Source of the DNA: Candidatus Kaiserbacteria bacterium RIFCSPLOWO2_12_FULL_50_10
GTDB lineage: Bacteria > Patescibacteriota > Minisyncoccia > Phycocordibacterales > UBA918
Reading direction: 5' to 3'
NCBI GenBank assembly: GCA_001783515.1
Contig: MFMN01000016.1
Span: 1-38,929, forward strand
Length of the DNA: 38,929 bases
The notes beneath the pieces were generated by a model. That model did no database searches. It was not told the DNA's origin and was given only the letters and a program-made list of their open reading frames with translations. Each line of letters starts with the position of its first letter. Position 1 is the stretch's first letter. Both the position numbers and the translations under genes were made by a program. Below, piece by piece: positions 1 through 7,506 of this stretch.

Positions 1-35
1 AGCAAACGACCTTTGGGAGTATTGTTTCCAAAGAC

Positions 36-84
36 CCGGGGATCCATGGATAGTATGCATCGTTCCCAAACCATGGATCCCCGG
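36..84. repeat. 14-bp perfect inverted repeat upstream of pheS
   Basis: The arms at 36-49 and 71-84 are exact reverse complements (CCGGGGATCCATGG / CCATGGATCCCCGG) around a 21-nt loop. Two outer pairs are also present: GGAGTATT at 16-23 with AATACTCC at 97-104, and GAAAGTAA at 91-98 with TTACTTTC at 118-125. The whole of 12-125 can therefore fold. No T-rich tail follows, so it is not a classic terminator. It may be a dispersed palindromic element or a structured leader of pheS; I cannot decide which. Confidence 0.6.
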
Positions 85-170
85 ATATGTGAAAGTAATA
101 CTCCGCTTACGCTACGTTTACTTTCAACATTCCGAGGATGACAAAAATTGAGCGTTAAACCAAAAACATT

Positions 171-884
171 ATGCAAACCACAAAAGGACACATTCACCCC
201 ATCTCGCAAACCATCAGCGAAATCAACCGCATTTTTGCGGAGCTCGGTTTCGTGTTTGCCGAAGGCCCCGAGCGCGAACTCGTGAAGTACAACTTCGACA
301 TGCTCAACGTCCCCAAAGACCATCCGTCGCGCGACATGCAAGACACGTTTTATGTGAGTGCCGACACCGTCATGCGCACGCACACCTCACCCGTCCAAGC
401 ACGCTACATGGAAGCGCATCAGCCACCCATTCGCATCATCGCGCCTGGCAAAGTCTTCCGCAACGAAGCCACCGACGCCACGCACGAAGCACAGTTCTAC
501 CAGCTCGAGGGGCTTGTTGTCGACAAAGACATCTCCCTCGCACACCTCAAAGGCACGCTCGAACATTTCATCAAAAAACTCTTCGGTGACACCGCAGAAA
601 TCCGCTTCCGCCCGTCGTTCTTCCCCTTCGTCGAGCCCGGCGTCGAAGTCGACATGCGCCTCACGAGCGAAGACGCGCCAGCAAAACTTAAAGGCAAATG
701 GATAGAAGTCCTCGGCGCCGGCATGGTTCACCCGAATCTGCTGCGCGACGCAGGTATCGACGCCACGCAGTACCAAGGCTTCGCATTCGGCATCGGCATC
801 GACCGCATCGTCATGCTAAAACACGCCGTAGACGACATCCGCCACTTCTACTCCGGCGACCTCCGCGTCGTCAATCAGTTTTAA
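171..884 (+). CDS. pheS: Phenylalanine--tRNA ligase alpha subunit, catalytic core only
   Basis: This is the class II aminoacyl-tRNA synthetase core that charges tRNA-Phe with phenylalanine. From its first residues (GHIHPISQTI) it aligns with the bacterial PheS catalytic domain. Motif 2 is visible in FRNEATDATHEAQFYQLEG (about residues 99-117), followed by RFRPSFFPF, and motif 3 is GFAFGIGIDRIVML near the C-terminus. The C-terminus is intact (DLRVVNQF). It has 237 residues, whereas typical bacterial PheS has about 330-350. What is absent is the N-terminal coiled coil that contacts tRNA. An in-frame TAA at 156-158 and a palindromic leader rule out an upstream extension. No pheT follows; the next gene is on the opposite strand. 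Either the lineage has a shortened alpha subunit with pheT elsewhere, or this copy has been truncated. No Shine-Dalgarno or leaderless -10 is obvious at this start. Confidence 0.9.
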   Translation: MQTTKGHIHPISQTISEINRIFAELGFVFAEGPERELVKYNFDMLNVPKDHPSRDMQDTFYVSADTVMRTHTSPVQARYMEAHQPPIRIIAPGKVFRNEATDATHEAQFYQLEGLVVDKDISLAHLKGTLEHFIKKLFGDTAEIRFRPSFFPFVEPGVEVDMRLTSEDAPAKLKGKWIEVLGAGMVHPNLLRDAGIDATQYQGFAFGIGIDRIVMLKHAVDDIRHFYSGDLRVVNQF

Positions 885-1003
885 GCAAAGTATAGAAAAC
901 CAGAAGCAAAACGTCTGGTTTTATGTTGCTCGTAAAGTGTGCTAGCATTTTTAATTTAAATATCCAATATGACATTCTTAGGAATTAGATAAATTCAACA
1001 TTT

Positions 1004-1792
1004 CTATCTTAAGGAATTTTGAATCGTATTTCTCAAATCTTCAATCTCCTTGCGCAGTCGGCTAGATTCTTTCTTGTCTGTTGGCGTCATTATCCTTAAG
1101 GCAACAATAAGCAGATCCAGTGCTTCCGTATCTTTCTTACGACCACCGACTTTATGGAGAGACACAGCCAACGCATACAAATTAATCCAGCCATTATCTA
1201 TAATTCTTTTTGCATAGATTAGACTTATCATCTCGACACTCAAATGACGCAGCGGTAGACCAATCGCAATCTTTTCATCAAGATTTAAATAATCTCTAGG
1301 TTTAATTAATGTTGCATATCCTTTCATATATGCAGTCCGAGAATGGTCATCAATTAAGTCTCTGAGGAACCCTTGCCGATTATATTGTATAAATTCACCA
1401 CTCGTTCGCCCTTTCTTCTCGTGCAATAGCGGAGTGCAGGGCTTATACCTGGTATTGTCTATCAGGGCTTCGAAAGGGAGGTTTTCCAGTCTTCCTTGTC
1501 CCTTCTCCTTTTTAATCCAAAAGATGTATACGGGTATTGGTGAGGATTTCCAATAATTCCATGTCGCGAGTTTAATGACGGGCTCAACAATGGTGTATTT
1601 TACCTGTACATAGAAGAGTAAATTTGTCGGTGATTGATCATGAACTAGCTCGCAGATAAAATCATTCCCAACATCATTGCTTCCATCAATTTTATGTACG
1701 AGAGTAAAAAGTGAAAGCAGGTATTGGACATAAGCTTCCCCTATGTTCCCCTGCATCTTGTTTGCAGTGTATTTTGGTAATTGTTTTGTCAT
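1004..1792 (-). CDS. DUF4365-type nuclease-like protein
   Basis: This is a 262-residue protein of PD-(D/E)xK-like appearance. The N-terminal part reads GNIGEAYVQYLLS (residues 15-27), then DVGNDFICEL (about 40-49), then FYVQVKYT (about 60-67). This is the E...D...QVK pattern of DUF4365 domains, which are thought to be nucleases. A YWKSSPIPVYIFWI segment follows, also typical of that family. The C-terminal part (about residues 165-262) is helical and unrecognised. It lies 19 nt downstream of a membrane-protein gene on the same strand, so the two probably share a promoter at 2643-2670. Codon use is much more AT-rich than in the neighbouring pheS, which suggests acquisition. No catalytic activity can be shown from sequence alone. 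Confidence 0.7.
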   Translation of the reverse strand: MTKQLPKYTANKMQGNIGEAYVQYLLSLFTLVHKIDGSNDVGNDFICELVHDQSPTNLLFYVQVKYTIVEPVIKLATWNYWKSSPIPVYIFWIKKEKGQGRLENLPFEALIDNTRYKPCTPLLHEKKGRTSGEFIQYNRQGFLRDLIDDHSRTAYMKGYATLIKPRDYLNLDEKIAIGLPLRHLSVEMISLIYAKRIIDNGWINLYALAVSLHKVGGRKKDTEALDLLIVALRIMTPTDKKESSRLRKEIEDLRNTIQNSLR

Positions 1793-1811
1793 TTTAATTT
1801 TCTTATCTATC

Positions 1812-2633
1812 TTATTTATATTCGATGTTGGTCTTAGCCCTCAACATGTACTTTGAAAAGATGTAGCTGCCAGTACCAGCATCAATACCGAGATATTCAA
1901 TTGAATCAATCCGGTCAAACGGCACCATTGTTACTTTTACTTTATCTGTTGAGGGGGCGAGACTCTCGTACAGAAGATAATCTGGTGTTTGATAGATTAT
2001 TCGAACAAAAGTTGGTTCTTGATTTTGAACACCCTCTACCAAAATGGCAGCCATGATTTGCCTCCCTCCCCCAAGGTAAGTTGGGACACTTGGATAGATT
2101 AGGTTAGCAAATAAAGCAATGTTAAAAACGGTAATAGCGACAAGAAAAAATATTCGGTTAAGAACTTTATATCCATTTACAATATCTTTAAAGTTATTGA
2201 TTAATATATTTTTTGTATCAAGCAAAGCTGTGATGATGAAATACAAGACGAGATTGAGCACAATCCATAACCCAAAATCGACTTTGAAAATCGCGTCTGG
2301 TCCGTGACCCGCTACTGCGTCAATACGATTAACGAACACAATATCAAGAAAAAATATGAGGGCGCCTGCTACACATAAAAATAATGGTATGCGTACGTAC
2401 CAGGCTCTTTCTTTGTAACTCAGATCGGCGTATTGAAAGCAGAAATAAACTCCTAATGACAAAAAGAGGAAAAGGAAGCCTACTGGGATAAACTTTACAT
2501 GGAAGAATGAAAATTCTGCAAACGCAAAATTTGCAAGGTAAATATTAGTTATAACAAAACCGACTACATATGAAAGTATTGTGATTAGGGCAATATCTTT
2601 CGTTTCTATCGTTCTGATTCCTTCTATTGTCAT
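1812..2633 (-). CDS. Five-TM membrane protein of unknown function, first gene of accessory operon
   Basis: I do not recognise this 273-residue protein. It has about five hydrophobic segments (near residues 9-29, 40-62, 80-102, 118-139 and 160-182). A soluble C-terminal domain of about 85 residues follows (ILVEGVQNQEPTFVRIIYQT ... DRIDSIEYLG), which looks beta-rich. I chose ATG 2633 because a strong promoter (TTGTCA-16-TATACT) ends 9 nt upstream, giving a nearly leaderless message. A GTG at 2642 would directly abut the -10 box. It is followed closely by the DUF4365 gene. The pairing of a membrane protein with a nuclease-like protein, and the AT-rich codons, suggest an acquired module such as a defence or conflict system. 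That role is inference only. Confidence 0.7.
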   Translation of the reverse strand: MTIEGIRTIETKDIALITILSYVVGFVITNIYLANFAFAEFSFFHVKFIPVGFLFLFLSLGVYFCFQYADLSYKERAWYVRIPLFLCVAGALIFFLDIVFVNRIDAVAGHGPDAIFKVDFGLWIVLNLVLYFIITALLDTKNILINNFKDIVNGYKVLNRIFFLVAITVFNIALFANLIYPSVPTYLGGGRQIMAAILVEGVQNQEPTFVRIIYQTPDYLLYESLAPSTDKVKVTMVPFDRIDSIEYLGIDAGTGSYIFSKYMLRAKTNIEYK

Positions 2634-2642
2634 AATAGACAC

Positions 2643-2670
2643 AGTATACGCTCAGCAATAATTTTGACAA
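2643..2670 (-). promoter_or_regulatory. Promoter of the membrane protein/DUF4365 operon
   Basis: Read on the minus strand, TTGTCA (2670-2665) and TATACT (2648-2643) are separated by 16 nt, a near-consensus sigma70-type promoter. The ATG begins 9 nt after the -10 box. Confidence 0.65.
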
Positions 2671-2868
2671 TTTACACTGAAGACGCAGTGTATTGATTTA
2701 GAAGTACAATCATACTTCCCCTTGATTTTGATAGCACTCATTACTTCTGCTTGGGATGTCTTCATCTTGTGAATTTAAAATAAGGATGACGAATTGAGGC
2801 AGACGAAGACTTCTGGTTTTCTTAACTCAAGGTATCTAAACTGTCGGTACTACTTCTCTGTCCGAAGT

Positions 2869-2913
2869 AAAAAACCGCGGCAGTTTTTTGACTGGGCGCG
2901 GTTTTTGTTTTTT
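2869..2913. terminator. Bidirectional rho-independent terminator
   Basis: AAAACCGCG (2871-2879) pairs with CGCGGTTTT (2897-2905), and an inner CAGT/ACTG pair lies in the loop. T-runs occur on both sides: TTTTTGTTTTTTT on plus and TTTTTTAC on minus. It sits downstream of the minus-strand gene ending at 2967. Confidence 0.75.
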
Positions 2914-2966
2914 TGGGAGGCTGTGTGCGTGTTTGCTAGCGAATGCCTTGTTGCTTCCTTTGTGGG

Positions 2967-3863
2967 TTACTTCGGTTGGGGCAGGTTTGCGCGAGGGCCT
3001 TCTCCTTCGGGATATTGCGCATATTCGAGAAACATGGCGATGCAGGCGTTTGCGATGGCTTCGTTTTTATCACGGGCTGCTTGGGTGCTCACGTAGGGTG
3101 TCTGCCCGCTGTCTATCACGCAGGGCAGCTTGAGCGCTACTTCGAGAAGCTCGTGCTCATACTCAGGAAGCTTTTGCTCTGCAATGAAGCGACCGAATGC
3201 CGCATATGCCGCATGCCTGTACGTGTTGCTTTTTTGCCACCACGCAGGCTGACCTTCTGCAGTTTTCCATAACCCTTGCCCCTGCGAGGTGCACCATCCA
3301 TCAATACGCGCCATGGCGAAGGCAATGCCTTCACACTCAAGGAGCGTACCGTATTCGATGAGGGTTTTGAGCGAATCCACGGGCACGACCATGTCGCGGT
3401 CGAAGAATGGTGATTCCGCAAGCTTCTCAATATTTTCTGCAAGCTTACTTCGCAGGAACGTGCCGCTCCCTCCGTGCTCATCTGCATATTTTTTGACATG
3501 CGGAAAAATCAAGAACAAGAGATGTGCCGCATGGGTCGCAAGAAGACGTGCGAGCTCCGGATTTTCCTCTTGCTCCTCGAAATGGTTGTGAAAGCAATAG
3601 AATGACGGGCAGACACCCGCTTTGTCCAGGGCGAGCCCGTGACTACGCCTGTTCTCGATGCATTGCCCGAGACTCTGCGCGATGCTGGAAATTTCACTCT
3701 TCCTGCGCGGCGACCAGTCGTACCAGAACGGCACGGCGGCGCGAAGCAGGATTTCTGCGGTCTGCAGAAACGGCACGAATGCGTAGAGATACAGTTTCTC
3801 GCTTCGGTCTTTCTGCGCCCAGTAGGCCTGCCAATGGGGGTCGTTACGGAAGAAGGTACGCAT
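2967..3863 (-). CDS. Unrecognised cytoplasmic protein, 298 residues
   Basis: I do not recognise a family. The protein begins MRTFFRNDPHWQAYWAQKD. It is rich in aromatic residues and helices, with no signal peptide and no clear membrane segment. Repeated short helices (ELARLLATHAAHLLFLIF, LKTLIEYGTLLECEGIAF) would suit an all-alpha scaffold. I chose ATG 3863 because GAGAGG lies 8 nt upstream on the minus strand. An open frame continues to 4085, but the extra 74 residues are low-complexity hydrophobic and lack a ribosome site. The gene stands alone, ending at the terminator at 2869-2913, and is divergent from the glycosyltransferase gene. Confidence 0.6.
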   Translation of the reverse strand: MRTFFRNDPHWQAYWAQKDRSEKLYLYAFVPFLQTAEILLRAAVPFWYDWSPRRKSEISSIAQSLGQCIENRRSHGLALDKAGVCPSFYCFHNHFEEQEENPELARLLATHAAHLLFLIFPHVKKYADEHGGSGTFLRSKLAENIEKLAESPFFDRDMVVPVDSLKTLIEYGTLLECEGIAFAMARIDGWCTSQGQGLWKTAEGQPAWWQKSNTYRHAAYAAFGRFIAEQKLPEYEHELLEVALKLPCVIDSGQTPYVSTQAARDKNEAIANACIAMFLEYAQYPEGEGPRANLPQPK

Positions 3864-4279
3864 ATTCAGCCTCTCTTTCAATGAACAGTTAAGGGACGGG
3901 TTGCTATTTTGGAGTATAGCGAAAAAGCACATGATTGCAAGCGACTCGCCAAGGAGCATGTGTGTGCACAGGAATGAGGACATCCACTCTGTGAGGACTT
4001 TTTGAGAGCGTGTCACGAGACCTGCTCTGTTTTCCTTGCGCATGCTATCTATATATGCTAGGTTTGTTCTATTACTAACCCCCAAAAGAACACGGCAACA
4101 CTCCGCCTTTCTTTATCTACACCCTGACTCTTGTAGTCTGCTCGTACACAACGTTCTATTCATATGTTGTGTGTATGTCTATTTATATTCTCATGCATTC
4201 AAAAAAAGCAATTAGTGACAACCCATTGACACAAATACTTCCCGCTTCTTCACCAAGAAACTCTATCCAAGGAGGCGGC
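3864..4279. other. Divergent intergenic region
   Basis: This stretch lies between the minus-strand gene starting at 3863 and the glycosyltransferase starting near 4280. It must carry promoters for both. Candidate elements are AT-rich tracts (CTATCTATATATGC near 4045-4058 and TTTATATTCTC near 4180-4192), but I cannot assign -35/-10 pairs with confidence. If the glycosyltransferase starts earlier (ATG 4169 or 4193), the right part would be coding. Confidence 0.4.
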
Positions 4280-5419
4280 TTGAAGATAGCGATGATTCAT
4301 AATGAAAAGCGAATTGCAACAGGCGCACACCATATCAATGAGCTTATGATGCACGCTCTCGTACAGCATGGTGCGAAGGTGCGCAACTTCTTCCCCCGCA
4401 TACAACTCACCAACACACCCATACGCATGCGTGGACTTTCAAGCATTCTTTTCTTCCACTCATTACTTGAGCGTAAAAATGAAATTCTGCGTCATCATAT
4501 TATCCAAGGCACCACCTACACACCACTCCCTTTTCTTTCATTCAACACACCAATCGTGAGTCATTTTGGTTCGACAACTGCAGGGTTTCTCACTGACACG
4601 CCGAAAACATCAAAGCTTTTGCCGAGCGAGCGAGCTATTTGGCGTGAGCTCTGCAATCTCGATATTATCCCCGAAATGGAACTTCAAACATTCCAACCAC
4701 TTCGGGATATTGCGGATATGGAAGAACTTGTTGCAACACAGGTCACTCGCTGTATTGCAACATCAGAACGTGTACGAACGGAACTTATCGGTATGGGAGT
4801 ACTGCCCGAAAAAATTAAAGTTATTCATAACGCCATTGAAGACTACTGGTTCAATCGACAGGATGCGCCTCCGCTTTCTCCTCCGCACATTGTGTTTCTT
4901 GGTCGTCTTGGCGGCGACGTCTTCACCCTCAAACTAAAGGGGCTCGATCGACTCATTGCACTGTATCGCTCGTTTCCAAATGTTCCGAAAATAACGATTT
5001 GCATGACTACGAACAAGAAGCTCCGAGAATGGCTTCGTGTCGCGTTCCCTTTGCATCAATTGCACACGAATACACGCAAGGACCTTATTCCCAATCTACT
5101 GACTCGCTACTATGGAAGTATTCTTTTTGTGACTTCTCGCTATGAAGGGTTTTCACTCAGTCTCGTTGAGGGTATGTCGCAAGGACTTGTACCAATATCG
5201 TATGCGGTTGGCGTTGCGCCTGAGATTATTGAAAACGGCGTGAATGGATTTGTTGTGTCATCAAGTGACGAAGCACAAGAAAAGGTTTCGTATCTGCTCG
5301 CAAACCCGAATCAACGTCTCGCCATGGCAGCCGCCGCACAAAAAACTGCCGAACGTTTTCGCGGGAACAAAATCGCCAATAAGTTGCTTGCGCTCTATCA
5401 TGAGATACTTGCCTCATAA
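4280..5419 (+). CDS. Glycosyltransferase, GT4 family (GT-B fold)
   Basis: This is a retaining GT-B glycosyltransferase that would transfer a sugar from a nucleotide-sugar donor, probably in surface glycan synthesis. The N-terminus KIAMIHNEKRIATGAHHI is the usual first beta strand and loop. The second Rossmann domain begins near HIVFLGRLGG. The donor-site signature with the two glutamates (E-x7-E) is in SRYEGFSLSLVEGMSQG, followed by PEIIENGVNGFVV. The predicted length is 379 residues, normal for the family. I chose the TTG start at 4280 because AAGGAGG at 4269-4275 precedes it by 4 nt and the protein then begins at the canonical strand. ATG 4169, ATG 4193 and ATG 4292 are alternatives. The acceptor is unknown. 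The gene ends at a strong terminator and has no operon partner. Confidence 0.8.
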   Translation: MKIAMIHNEKRIATGAHHINELMMHALVQHGAKVRNFFPRIQLTNTPIRMRGLSSILFFHSLLERKNEILRHHIIQGTTYTPLPFLSFNTPIVSHFGSTTAGFLTDTPKTSKLLPSERAIWRELCNLDIIPEMELQTFQPLRDIADMEELVATQVTRCIATSERVRTELIGMGVLPEKIKVIHNAIEDYWFNRQDAPPLSPPHIVFLGRLGGDVFTLKLKGLDRLIALYRSFPNVPKITICMTTNKKLREWLRVAFPLHQLHTNTRKDLIPNLLTRYYGSILFVTSRYEGFSLSLVEGMSQGLVPISYAVGVAPEIIENGVNGFVVSSSDEAQEKVSYLLANPNQRLAMAAAAQKTAERFRGNKIANKLLALYHEILAS

Positions 5420-5424
5420 TCACT

Positions 5425-5455
5425 ATAAAAACGAACTGGGTTCGTTTTTATATTT
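5425..5455. terminator. Bidirectional terminator between convergent genes
   Basis: AAAAACGAAC (5427-5436) pairs perfectly with GTTCGTTTTT (5440-5449) around TGG. It serves the glycosyltransferase on plus and the sppA-like gene on minus. Confidence 0.85.
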
Positions 5456-5463
5456 TTGATATG

Positions 5464-6297
5464 CTATTCACAAAAGACAACTTCGTCTTCGGGGATTTCT
5501 AGATGCTTTGCGAAGATTTCTTGCGCGGTTTGTTTGTCACCAAGGCGGTCGATGAGTTTATGTTCGAGCGCAAGACTTCCTGGCATGCTCGAGCCGTCGG
5601 CGAGTGCGGCGACTTCGGTGATGCTGAGCTCGCGATTTTCGGCAACGAGCGCGACGAAGTGGTCGTGATAGATTTTGAGGTCTCGCTCGAGGAGTGCTCG
5701 TTCGTCAGTCGTGAGTGGTTTGTTGGGGCTGCCGTAGTCTTTGTAGATTGCCGAGGTAAGCGGCACATAGCGCAAGCCGTCTTGTTCATTTTGCGCAACG
5801 TTCTCAAGATACGACATGGTGACGCCGATACTGCCGACATCAGAAAATGGTGACGCAAGAATCATATCTGCCGCAGAGGCGACAAGGTAGCCTGCGGACG
5901 TGCCGATTTCGCGGATAAGTGCAATGGTCGGAAGTTCAGAATTTTTAATGGCCGATGCGATAATTTCTGCGGCAACAGGAGTGCCTCCTGGTGAGTCGAT
6001 TTGAAGGAGAATGCCTGCAATCGCGGGGTCGCTCGCGGCGAGCGCAATATCCGCAACGACGCTGTCGGCCCCTACAAACTCACCAACGGTTTCTTCGGGC
6101 GTGTATCCGATACCGATTTCACCCATCACGGGTATCACTGCAATGTTGCATGATCCATCACTCACAAGCGGCGCCTCTGCGTAGTAGCCATTCCATTCAT
6201 CATTCCAATTACCCCAAATAATGAGCGAGGTAGAAAAGAGTGCAAGAAACAATATTGAGAGGCCGAGCGTCCAGCCGATTTTTTCAAACGTAGTCAT
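5464..6297 (-). CDS. sppA: Signal peptide peptidase SppA-like serine protease (S49)
   Basis: This is a membrane-anchored S49 protease that would degrade cleaved signal peptides and membrane fragments outside the cytoplasmic membrane. An N-terminal membrane anchor (about residues 5-28, IGWTLGLSILFLALFSTSLI) is followed by the ClpP/crotonase fold. The nucleophile serine lies in GTSAGYLVASAAD, and the general-base lysine in IYKDYGSPNK, as in the short Bacillus-type SppA. It has 277 residues, the short single-domain form. I chose ATG 6297 because TATACT ends 6 nt upstream; the longer frame to 6504 would run across that promoter and into the divergent znuA promoter. It is transcribed divergently from the zinc-transporter genes. 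Confidence 0.88.
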   Translation of the reverse strand: MTTFEKIGWTLGLSILFLALFSTSLIIWGNWNDEWNGYYAEAPLVSDGSCNIAVIPVMGEIGIGYTPEETVGEFVGADSVVADIALAASDPAIAGILLQIDSPGGTPVAAEIIASAIKNSELPTIALIREIGTSAGYLVASAADMILASPFSDVGSIGVTMSYLENVAQNEQDGLRYVPLTSAIYKDYGSPNKPLTTDERALLERDLKIYHDHFVALVAENRELSITEVAALADGSSMPGSLALEHKLIDRLGDKQTAQEIFAKHLEIPEDEVVFCE

Positions 6298-6303
6298 GCG
6301 TGT

Positions 6304-6309
6304 AGTATA
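6304..6309 (-). promoter_or_regulatory. -10 box of sppA, leaderless arrangement
   Basis: TATACT on the minus strand (6309-6304) ends 6 nt before the ATG. No clear -35 was assigned. Confidence 0.55.
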
Positions 6310-6375
6310 TACGATTATCTGAAAAAGATTGTGCTGCATCTTGTGGATATCGCCGCGGAGCCGCGCGCTCTCTCG

Positions 6376-6417
6376 ATTATGCAAACTGCTTGCATAATGA
6401 GCGGTACATGCTATAGT
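6376..6417 (+). promoter_or_regulatory. znuA promoter overlapped by a 9-bp palindromic operator candidate
   Basis: ATTATGCAA (6376-6384) and TTGCATAAT (6390-6398) form a perfect inverted repeat with a 5-nt spacer. The right arm contains the -35 TTGCAT (6390-6395). The -10 TATAGT (6412-6417) lies 16 nt further on and 7 nt before the ATG at 6425. A dimeric repressor bound here would block RNA polymerase. By context this could be a Zur/Fur- or MarR-type metal regulator, but none is encoded nearby. Confidence 0.7.
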
Positions 6418-6424
6418 CATTTGC

Positions 6425-7354
6425 ATGAACATAAAATATATTATTGGTGCACTCGTCATTGTTGGCGTCGTAGCACTCGGGAGCACCCTGACCGCGCTCC
6501 GCACAACTGCGCCCGACGCGGCGATTGCCGCGAGCTTCTATCCGATTGCTTTTTTGACGGAGCAGATTGCGGGGAGCGCTGTGCCAGTTTTCTCGGTAAC
6601 TCCTTTCGATACAGAACCTCACGACTATGAACTCACGCCAGAAATGGCGCTACGCCTCTCGACAAGCCCGCTCTTTATCCATACGGGAGCGCATCTTGAG
6701 CCGTGGGCAAACGCGATAATTACTGCTCGAAACGCGCAGGAGCTCCCTTCACTGACGCTGCTTACCGAAGAAAATGCACTCCTCGGAGAAGACATTCCTG
6801 CGGACGAGCCGGGCGATGCTGGCAGTGAATTCGATCCGCATTTCTGGCTTTCGCCGAAGCGTGCGGTTGGCGCAACCGGGCAGATTGCCCTCGTGCTTGC
6901 GAATCTTTATCCTGCACACACCGCAACTTTTGTCGCAAATTCAGCCGCACTCACGAGTGAGCTCACCCGCATTGATACCGAATATCGCAAAGGCCTTGCT
7001 ACCTGTGCATCTCGCATCATTGTGACCGATCACGACGCATTCGGCTATCTCGCCCACGACTACAACCTCACGGTCTATGCAATCCGCGGTATTTCTCCAG
7101 ATGAAGAGCCGTCAAGCGCAACACTTGCAAACATTACCGAGATTGTGCGGGCAAACGGCGTCAAAACCATCTTCACGGAAGAGCTCGTTGCACCCGACAT
7201 CGCCGAAACTATCGCCCGCGAAACAGGTGCGACAGTTTCCCTTCTCTCGACCATCGAAGGACTTACCGAGGACGATATTGCAGCAGGCAATGACTACCTT
7301 TCCAAACTTCGTGGTAATCTGAAGACACTTACCAGTTCTTTGGAGTGTGAGTAA
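6425..7354 (+). CDS. znuA: Zinc/manganese ABC transporter substrate-binding protein
   Basis: This is a cluster A-I metal-binding lipoprotein-like protein that would capture Zn2+ (or Mn2+) outside the membrane and deliver it to the permease. An N-terminal membrane segment (residues 4-25) serves as signal or anchor; I see no lipobox cysteine. Ligand motifs of the family are present: EPHDYELTP (first His), DPHFWLSP (second His), VTDHDAFGYL (third His) and a late acidic residue in FTEELVAPDIA. The His-rich loop of classical ZnuA is replaced by an acidic stretch (GEDIPADEPGDAG). It has 309 residues, normal length. Translation probably starts at the first base of the mRNA. The ATPase and permease genes follow about 150 nt downstream. 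Confidence 0.9.
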   Translation: MNIKYIIGALVIVGVVALGSTLTALRTTAPDAAIAASFYPIAFLTEQIAGSAVPVFSVTPFDTEPHDYELTPEMALRLSTSPLFIHTGAHLEPWANAIITARNAQELPSLTLLTEENALLGEDIPADEPGDAGSEFDPHFWLSPKRAVGATGQIALVLANLYPAHTATFVANSAALTSELTRIDTEYRKGLATCASRIIVTDHDAFGYLAHDYNLTVYAIRGISPDEEPSSATLANITEIVRANGVKTIFTEELVAPDIAETIARETGATVSLLSTIEGLTEDDIAAGNDYLSKLRGNLKTLTSSLECE

Positions 7355-7362
7355 TTCAGCCT

Positions 7363-7491
7363 GGATCCCATCCTTACTGACAAAAGTGACGGGTAGTGTT
7401 TTAGATCGATACGTAGTTAACGTGAACGTGGATTTAACTACTCAATAATCTTAATCATTACATTTCCCTTTTGTCATTCAGGAGGAATCCA
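7363..7491. repeat. Imperfect inverted repeats between znuA and znuC
   Basis: The ends 7363-7385 (GGATCC...TGACAAAA) and 7469-7491 (TTTTGTCA...GGAATCC) are imperfect reverse complements. Inside them GTAGTTAA (7413-7420) and TTAACTAC (7434-7441) form a perfect 8-bp pair. The outer ends resemble the GGATGACAAAA end at about 137-147 near pheS, so this may be a dispersed palindromic element. The inner pair could equally be an operator for znuC-znuB. Confidence 0.45.
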
Positions 7492-7506
7492 GAAGCACCA
7501 TTCGTC

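Larger units (their letters stand above)
2634..2966. other. Intergenic stretch, promoter plus terminator only
   Basis: About 330 nt separate two minus-strand genes. The left end holds the promoter at 2643-2670 and the right part holds the hairpin at 2869-2913. Between them I see no coding region with a credible start and no RNA gene. Confidence 0.5.

Noticed and set aside
1-170. A T-box or tRNA-sensing leader for pheS
   Set aside because: The palindromes are clear, but I found no T-box core sequence, no terminator/antiterminator pair with a T-run and no specifier loop.
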